A stretch of DNA of 27,251 nt, taken from Candidatus Wirthbacteria bacterium CG2_30_54_11 (GTDB lineage: Bacteria; Patescibacteriota; CG2-30-54-11). The stretch lies in assembly GCA_001873755.1 (NCBI GenBank), contig MNZT01000054.1, forward strand, positions 1 through 27,251, written 5' to 3'. The position numbers were made by a program, and so were the translations under genes. A model generated the notes under the pieces. It did not search any database. It was not told the DNA's origin and saw only the letters and a list, made by a program, of their open reading frames with translations. Shown here piece after piece: positions 21,781-27,251 of this stretch. Within the stretch, counting starts at the first letter, position 1; every line of letters starts with the position of its first letter.

Positions 21781-24700
21781 TGGCATCCTTCACCCATCTC
21801 CATGTCCATACCATGTTCTCTCTGCTCGACGGCCTCTGCAAGATCGAAGAGCTGTGTACCCGCACCAAGAAACTTGGCATGGACTCCATCGCCATCACCG
21901 ACCACGGGGTGATGTACGGAGCGGTAGATCTGTATCTGGAAGCCAGGAAACAGGGGCTGAAGCCGATTATCGGCATGGAAGCGTATGTCGCACCCGAGGG
22001 CGTAGCCAACAAAGAGAGAAGGGGAGAGCAGTCGCTTCACCACCTGGTCCTCCTGTGCCGGAACCTGACCGGATACAAAAACCTCATCCGCCTCAGCACC
22101 CGCGCCCATCTGGAAGGCTTTTATTACAAACCGCGCCTGGATAGCAGCTGGCTGGAAACAAGCAGTGACGGACTGATTGCACTGTCCGCCTGTCTGCAGG
22201 GAGAGATCCCCAAGCTGCTCCTCTCAGGACGGGAAGAACATGCGCGGAAAGTAGCCAAAAACTACCAGCAGGTGTTCGGCGAGGAAAATTTTTACATCGA
22301 GATCCAGGACCACGACATACCCCAGCAGCGGCAGGTCAATAAACTCCTCATCGCCTTTGCCCGGAAGAACAACATCCCGCTCGTGGCGACCAACGATGTC
22401 CACTATATCCTGCCCGATGACCATGAACCCCAGGATGTCCTGCTCTGCGTCCAGACCGGCAAGTCGCTCACAGACCAGAACCGGTTGAAGATGAGTTCTC
22501 ATGATTTTTATCTCCGCTCTCCGGAAGAAATGGCCGAAGTGTTCAAGGACACTCCTGACGCCATAGAAAACACCATGCGCATCGCTGAGCGCTGCTCTTT
22601 GGAACTTGAATTTGATCAACACCTGCTCCCCGATTTCAAAACTCCCGATGGTTCAACACCTGAGATGCATCTGGTACACCGCTGCCGGGACGGACTCCTC
22701 TGGCGCTACGGACTCCAGGTGGATGAACAGTTCAAAGAACTGCCTGATGCTGTTGTTTCACAGTTAGATCCGGCCAGAAAGACTGAGATCCTGGAGCGTA
22801 TCGCCTACGAGATCTCGATTATCAACCGCATGGGCTACGCCTCCTACTTCCTCATGGTAAAAGATCTCGTGGACCATGCCCGCGCAGAAAAAATCGCCGT
22901 AGGCCCGGGGCGCGGCTCCGGTGCCGGCAGCATGGCAGCCTACCTGCTGGCCATCACCAGTCTCGATCCGCTGGAGCACAAGCTCCTTTTCGAACGGTTT
23001 CTGAATCCTGAACGAGCTTCCATGCCTGATTTCGACCTCGATTTCGGCGACGACCGACGCGACGAAATGATCCAGTATGCGGTCGAAAAATACGGCAAGG
23101 ACCATGTGGCCCAGATCATCACCTTTGGGAGCATGATGGCCAAAGCCGCCATCCGGGACGTCGGCCGTGTCATCGGTGTCCCCTACAGCGATGTGGACAA
23201 GATCGCCAAAATGATCCCACTGGGCATGGACCTCAGCGAGTCGCTGGCCACGGTGACCGAACTGAAAATCACCTACGACCAGGACCCTGCCGTTCGCAGG
23301 ATCATTGACCTCTCCGGACGTCTGGAAGGAGTGGCCCGGCATTCATCCACCCACGCCGCAGCGGTCGTCATCTCAAAAAATCCACTGGTCCAGGATATAC
23401 CTCTGCAGCAGGATGCCAAAGAAGGCAAGATCACCACCCAGTACAGCATGAAACCCTGTGAAAAAATCGGTCTTCTGAAAGTCGACTTCCTGGGATTGCG
23501 TAACCTCACGATCCTCGGTAATGCGATCGACATCATCGAAAAAACCCATGACCTGAAGCTCGACCTGCATACTATCCCCATCGACGACGAAAAAGTGTAC
23601 AGGATGCTGACCCGGGGCGAAACCGCCGGTGTGTTCCAGATCGAGAGTCCCGGCATGATCAAGCTGGCCCGGGACCTGGGTCCGACCTGCTTCGCTGACC
23701 TCACCGCCATGATCGCGCTGTTCCGCCCTGGCCCCATGGCCTGGATCAATGACTTCATCGCGGCCAAACACGGCAAGAAAAAAGCCCGCTATCCCTACCC
23801 CACGCTCGAATCCATCCTCAGTGAAACCTACGGCATCGCGGTTTATCAGGAACAGATCCAGCAGATCGCCTGCGTATTCGCCGGATTCTCTCTGGGTGAT
23901 GGCTACCTGCTGATCAAAGCCATTGGCAAGAAGATTGCCGCCATGATCGAAGAGATGAAGGTGAAATTTATCGAAGGGGCGATGAAAACCAGCGGCGTGA
24001 CCGAAAAAAAAGCCGAGGAAGTGTTCAGCTTTATCGAGCCCTTTGCCCGCTACGGCTTCAACAAATCTCATGCTGCCTGCTATGCCCGCCTGACATACGA
24101 GACCGCCTACCTGAAAGCGAACTACCCGGTCGAATACATGGCCGCCGTACTCACATCTGAAGTGGCTGATACGGACAAGCTGGCTTTCTATATCAACGAG
24201 TGCAACCACATGGGCATCTCGGTCGTGGGACCGGATATCAATAAGAGCAACCAGGAATTTTCGATCGAAGGGCACACCATCCGCTTCGGGCTGGAAGGGA
24301 TCAGGAATGTAGGTACCGCATCCATAGATCTCATCGTCGAACAGCGAAAAGATAAGGAATTCGACTCCATGCTTGACTTCTGCAACCGGGTGGACGGCCG
24401 CAGCTGCAACCGGAAAGTATTGGAAAGCCTGGTCAAAAGCGGAGCTTTTGACAAATTCGGCAACCGCAATCAGCACCTGACCTGCATTGACACTGTACTG
24501 TCCCTGTCGTCCAGAGACCAGAAAGCCAGGACCAATGGACAGACCAGCATGTTCGGGGCCACCGAGACCCGGGCTGCCGAAGCCCCCCTGCCTCTGCCTC
24601 AGGTCGAAGAAGTACCGATCAGCGAAAAACTGACCTGGGAGCGGGATCTGCTTGGGTACTATTTTTCCCAGCATCCGCTCTCCATGTTCACTGATTTCAT

Positions 24701-25298
24701 CACCCGCGAGGGTATCGCCCCGATCAGTAAATGCAAGCATCTCGCCTCGGAAAGCAAAATCAAGACCATGGGTATCGTCCGTTCGGTCCGCCAGATCGTG
24801 ACCAAGAAAAAAACCCCCATGGCCTTTGTCCAGCTGGAAGACGAACGCGATCATGTCGAGCTGGTCGTCTTCCCGAAAACCTATCAGGAAACCGTTGCGG
24901 TCTGGTCCTCCGGTGCTATCGCGGTGGTCGAAGGTAAAATAGATTTCAAGGACGATGAGCCCAAGCTCATCGTGGAAAAAGCCTACGTTGCAGAATCTTC
25001 GTCCATGTCTGCAGAACCGGGCACCTCCACGGCGAAACCGTCCGAACACCCCGACAACGTGCCGGAAAAGAAAAGCATTACGATCCGTCTGACCTCAAAA
25101 AAGTGCTGCAGCGCGATCTTAGAACAGCTCCAGACCCTGTTCGCTTCTAATCCCGGCCCGGTTCGTGTTACACTCATCCTGCATTCCGAAAGCCCTCAGC
25201 AAAAAACCATTACCACTGACATCCTGACCTCCTCTGATAATTCCGTCTTGATCGCTATCGAACGCATCGCCGGTGTTCATACGTTTTCGCTGGAATAA
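21780..25298 (+). CDS. dnaE: DNA polymerase III, alpha subunit
   Basis: This 1172-residue protein is the replicative polymerase. The N-terminal PHP domain has H-L-H-V-H (His8, His10), L-L-D-G (Asp17), T-D-H-G (His42) and G-M-E-A (Glu67), later joined by N-D-V-H-Y. These look like an intact metal site, unlike the degenerate E. coli one. The polymerase palm shows G-P-G-R-G-S-G-A and P-D-F-D-L-D-F, with Asp419 and Asp421 as metal ligands. A V-D-F-L-G-L-R block supplies the third aspartate. Downstream are the helix-hairpin-helix and an OB domain (about 990-1070), then a C-terminal domain. Length is normal for DnaE1. Its start overlaps the small membrane-peptide gene by 1 nt. Confidence 0.97.
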   Translation: MASFTHLHVHTMFSLLDGLCKIEELCTRTKKLGMDSIAITDHGVMYGAVDLYLEARKQGLKPIIGMEAYVAPEGVANKERRGEQSLHHLVLLCRNLTGYKNLIRLSTRAHLEGFYYKPRLDSSWLETSSDGLIALSACLQGEIPKLLLSGREEHARKVAKNYQQVFGEENFYIEIQDHDIPQQRQVNKLLIAFARKNNIPLVATNDVHYILPDDHEPQDVLLCVQTGKSLTDQNRLKMSSHDFYLRSPEEMAEVFKDTPDAIENTMRIAERCSLELEFDQHLLPDFKTPDGSTPEMHLVHRCRDGLLWRYGLQVDEQFKELPDAVVSQLDPARKTEILERIAYEISIINRMGYASYFLMVKDLVDHARAEKIAVGPGRGSGAGSMAAYLLAITSLDPLEHKLLFERFLNPERASMPDFDLDFGDDRRDEMIQYAVEKYGKDHVAQIITFGSMMAKAAIRDVGRVIGVPYSDVDKIAKMIPLGMDLSESLATVTELKITYDQDPAVRRIIDLSGRLEGVARHSSTHAAAVVISKNPLVQDIPLQQDAKEGKITTQYSMKPCEKIGLLKVDFLGLRNLTILGNAIDIIEKTHDLKLDLHTIPIDDEKVYRMLTRGETAGVFQIESPGMIKLARDLGPTCFADLTAMIALFRPGPMAWINDFIAAKHGKKKARYPYPTLESILSETYGIAVYQEQIQQIACVFAGFSLGDGYLLIKAIGKKIAAMIEEMKVKFIEGAMKTSGVTEKKAEEVFSFIEPFARYGFNKSHAACYARLTYETAYLKANYPVEYMAAVLTSEVADTDKLAFYINECNHMGISVVGPDINKSNQEFSIEGHTIRFGLEGIRNVGTASIDLIVEQRKDKEFDSMLDFCNRVDGRSCNRKVLESLVKSGAFDKFGNRNQHLTCIDTVLSLSSRDQKARTNGQTSMFGATETRAAEAPLPLPQVEEVPISEKLTWERDLLGYYFSQHPLSMFTDFITREGIAPISKCKHLASESKIKTMGIVRSVRQIVTKKKTPMAFVQLEDERDHVELVVFPKTYQETVAVWSSGAIAVVEGKIDFKDDEPKLIVEKAYVAESSSMSAEPGTSTAKPSEHPDNVPEKKSITIRLTSKKCCSAILEQLQTLFASNPGPVRVTLILHSESPQQKTITTDILTSSDNSVLIAIERIAGVHTFSLE

Positions 25299-25319
25299 AC
25301 ACATACCAAAAGGCAGAAC

Positions 25320-26732
25320 ATGGACATCACCTTCCTCGGAGCCAACGACACGGTTACCGGTTCCTGCTATCTGGTGAAAACCATCGAAAGCACTTTTCTA
25401 GTGGACTGCGGGATGTTCCAGGGCACCCGCGAACTGGAAGAACGGAACTATGAACCGTTCCTTTTTGACCCCAAAGCGGTCGACTTCATGCTCCTGACCC
25501 ATGCACATATCGACCACTCCGGTCTCATCCCCAAGCTCATCAATCAGGGATACCGCTCCCCCATTTACAGCACACCCGCCACCCGGGACCTCTGCGAAGT
25601 CATGCTGCTGGACAGCGCTCACATCCAGGAAGAAGAATTCGAATGGAAAAACCGTAGGCGCATGCGGGCCGGCGAACCGCTCCTCGAACCTGTCTACTCG
25701 ATCGAGGATGCCGGAAAATGCATGGAATATTTCAAAACCCCTCCCTATAACAAATCCATCCAAGTAGCAGAAGATGTTTCTTTCTGCCTGCGGGATGCCG
25801 GGCACATCCTAGGATCCAGCTCGATAGAACTCACGGTCATTGAATCAGGCAAGAGTATGAAAGTTGTCTTTTCCGGGGACATCGGCAATGCCGAGCAGGC
25901 CATCGTGAAAAACCCTACCCCGAGCGACACCGCTGATTATGTTCTGATCGAGACTACCTATGCCTCGCGTCAGCATAAATCCAGAAGCGATACGCTCCTA
26001 GAGTTCAAAGCTATTTTGAAAGAATGCTTTGCATCAGAAGGCAACATCGTCATCCCCGCCTTTGCCGTCGAACGTACGCAGGAACTGGTCTATGTCCTCG
26101 GTCAGATGTACCGTGCCGGAGAGCTTCCGGATATCCCGGTTTTCATCGACAGCCCGCTTGCTATTTCCTCTACTGATATTTTCCGCAAGCACCCGGAATG
26201 CTATAACCAGGAGACCTGGGATATAGTACAGAGCGGGGAAAGCCCCCTCGACCTGCCGACGCTGAAGTATACCCGCACGGCCGAAGAATCAAGATCCATC
26301 AATGCCGTGCACAAAGCCATCATCATCTCTGCCAGCGGCATGTGTCATGCCGGACGGATCAAGCACCACCTGAAGCACAATCTCTGGCGTCCGGAGAGCC
26401 ATATCATCTTCGTCGGCTACCAGGCAGAGGGAACCACCGGCAAAAAAATCATCGACGGGGCGACTTCGGTCAGACTGTTCAATGAAGATATCGCGGTCAA
26501 AGCTCATATCCACACCCTCGGCGGCTTTTCGGCCCACGCCGACCAGATTGGCCTCAGCAACTGGCTCAATCACATCGCCCCACCGCCGGCCAAGGTATTC
26601 CTCACTCACGGAGAAGGCGAGTCCATGCGGTTCTTTTCGTACTTCCTCACCACCGAAAACCACTACCGCGTCGTCATCCCCCAGTGGAAACAGACCATAC
26701 ACCTGCGGTCCCCTCTTCTATTTACAGAATAA
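25320..26732 (+). CDS. beta-CASP metallo-beta-lactamase-fold RNase-like protein
   Basis: The 470-residue enzyme belongs to the CPSF-like/RNase J-related beta-CASP group of zinc-dependent RNA hydrolases. The zinc motif is H-A-H-I-D-H at 61-66. It is followed by D-A-G-H-I-L-G-S, F-S-G-D-I-G, the beta-CASP block I-P-A-F-A-V-E-R-T-Q-E, S-A-S-G-M, V-G-Y-Q-A-E-G-T, F-S-A-H-A-D and L-T-H-G-E. There is no N-terminal KH domain, so it resembles the single-chain bacterial proteins such as Thermus TTHA0252. AAAAGG precedes the ATG, 21 nt after dnaE. It probably shares the dnaE transcript. Confidence 0.92.
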   Translation: MDITFLGANDTVTGSCYLVKTIESTFLVDCGMFQGTRELEERNYEPFLFDPKAVDFMLLTHAHIDHSGLIPKLINQGYRSPIYSTPATRDLCEVMLLDSAHIQEEEFEWKNRRRMRAGEPLLEPVYSIEDAGKCMEYFKTPPYNKSIQVAEDVSFCLRDAGHILGSSSIELTVIESGKSMKVVFSGDIGNAEQAIVKNPTPSDTADYVLIETTYASRQHKSRSDTLLEFKAILKECFASEGNIVIPAFAVERTQELVYVLGQMYRAGELPDIPVFIDSPLAISSTDIFRKHPECYNQETWDIVQSGESPLDLPTLKYTRTAEESRSINAVHKAIIISASGMCHAGRIKHHLKHNLWRPESHIIFVGYQAEGTTGKKIIDGATSVRLFNEDIAVKAHIHTLGGFSAHADQIGLSNWLNHIAPPPAKVFLTHGEGESMRFFSYFLTTENHYRVVIPQWKQTIHLRSPLLFTE

Positions 26733-26748
26733 ACCCATGTGGTACAAT
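26721..26748 (+). promoter_or_regulatory. possible promoter P1 of the pilin-like gene
   Basis: TTTACA (26721-26726), 16-bp spacer and TGG-TACAAT (26743-26748). The -35 lies inside the end of the upstream RNase-like gene. Confidence 0.5.
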
Positions 26749-26759
26749 ATAAAGAAATA

Positions 26760-26788
26760 TTGACGAAACCACCAAAGCCGTGTACTAT
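26760..26788 (+). promoter_or_regulatory. possible promoter P2 of the pilin-like gene
   Basis: TTGACG (26760-26765), 17-bp spacer and TACTAT (26783-26788), 52 nt before the preferred ATG at 26841. It supports the short start, because an ATG at 26739 would lie upstream of this promoter. Confidence 0.6.
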
Positions 26789-26840
26789 TTCAGTGATTTA
26801 TACCTCTGACCATTTACCAATCAAAGGGAGCAGTAGAAAC

Positions 26841-27221
26841 ATGAACAACGGCAAGTTAACCAAGATCATCTATCCGATCATGCTGGGGTACACGGTCCTC
26901 GCCGCTCTAGTGCCGTCTGCATTCGCCTTTGGCCTGACCAATCCTATCTCAGGCGTCAGCGACCTCCGCGATCTGATCAACAACCTCCTCAACTGGATGA
27001 TGGGCTTCATCGGCATTATCGCTGTCGTTTACCTCATGATGGCAGGATTCAAGTATGTCACCGCCGGCGGCGATTCCAAAAAAGCACAGGAAGCCAAAGA
27101 AGGCATCACCCAGGCGATTATCGGTATCGCGATCGCCGTCATTGGATATCTGCTCGTCTCTCTCGTCTTCGAGGTCCTCCAGGTCAATAAGGACATCACA
27201 AAAAACGCCTTAGGTCAATAA
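26841..27221 (+). CDS. VirB2/TrbC-like pilin-family membrane protein (3' end uncertain)
   Basis: From the ATG at 26841 (GGGAG 10 nt upstream) the product is 126 residues. It starts with a signal peptide likely cleaved after A-F-A (about residue 28). A short polar region and two spans follow (about 50-75 and 90-115). Between the spans lies the family-typical Y-V-T-A-G-G-D-S-K-K-A-Q-E-A-K. Small proteins like this are common in Patescibacteria and are grouped with VirB2/TrbC conjugative pilins; they may build surface or transfer structures. An in-frame ATG at 26739 would give an unlikely polar leader. The last 12 residues and the stop come from a 31-bp tandem repeat at the contig edge, so the true C-terminus may differ. 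Confidence 0.82.
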   Translation: MNNGKLTKIIYPIMLGYTVLAALVPSAFAFGLTNPISGVSDLRDLINNLLNWMMGFIGIIAVVYLMMAGFKYVTAGGDSKKAQEAKEGITQAIIGIAIAVIGYLLVSLVFEVLQVNKDITKNALGQ

Positions 27222-27251
27222 GGACATCACAAAAAACGCCTTAGGTCAATA
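27181..27251. repeat. 31-bp tandem repeat at the contig end
   Basis: Two full copies starting at 27181 and 27212 and the first 9 nt of a third at 27243 are identical. The period is not a multiple of three. A repeat running exactly into the sequence end is typical of an assembly artefact. Confidence 0.9.

Noticed and set aside
23373..25049. 558-codon open frame on the minus strand
   Set aside because: It is antisense to dnaE, whose motifs are all on the plus strand; the long frame follows from codon bias of the real gene.
26739..26840. Longer N-terminus for the pilin-like protein
   Set aside because: It would put a polar stretch before the signal peptide and start upstream of the second promoter-like element.

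Overview
The window looks like a metagenome-derived bacterial contig using the standard code; TGA is a true stop, for example at the end of trigger factor. A lineage of the Patescibacteria/CPR type is my best guess. It rests on the small VirB2/TrbC-like pilin protein, the extended ribosomal protein S2, the short EF-Ts and tightly packed conserved genes among lineage-specific small membrane proteins. The EtfAB and acyl-CoA dehydrogenase genes are atypical for that group, so this placement is tentative. No tRNA, rRNA, CRISPR array, transposase or phage gene was seen.

Layout. 1-3.4 kb: a 745-residue GGDEF protein and an exported YkuD L,D-transpeptidase. 3.5-6.8 kb: a plus-strand operon with an AstE/aspartoacylase-like zinc deacylase, a YqhD-like NADPH aldehyde reductase and an unrecognised membrane protein of about eight spans. 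6.8-8.6 kb: a convergent OmpR-type two-component pair. 8.6-9.3 kb: repeats and an OsmC-family protein. 9.4-12.7 kb, minus strand: etfA, etfB and an acyl-CoA dehydrogenase. 12.7-14.2 kb: repeat-rich spacers around an RlmB-type methyltransferase. 14.2-16.2 kb: a GT2 glycosyltransferase and trigger factor. 16.4-17.03 kb: a self-contained transcription unit with a near-consensus promoter, a structured 250-nt leader, a 56-residue membrane peptide and a strong terminator. 17.05-21.0 kb: rpsB, tsf, a RibL/TagD-like nucleotidyltransferase, pyrH and frr. 21.0-25.3 kb: a membrane-anchored HEPN-like protein, a 54-residue membrane peptide and dnaE, almost gapless. 25.3-27.25 kb: a beta-CASP RNase-like protein and a pilin-like protein, ending in a 31-bp tandem repeat at the contig edge.

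Two things stand out. The first is the 16.46-17.03 kb unit, whose leader contains an exact 8-nt complement to the Shine-Dalgarno region of the small membrane peptide. The second is the load of small palindromic repeats in the accessory spacers, two of which sit in frame inside etfB, and some of which are nested inside larger inverted repeats. The translation and replication block from 17 to 25 kb is essentially free of these repeats. EtfAB, the acyl-CoA dehydrogenase and a possible FAD-synthetase-like enzyme would form a flavin-based redox set; that link is inference.

All calls come from reading the sequence and its translations. No database search, fold prediction or composition calculation was run.
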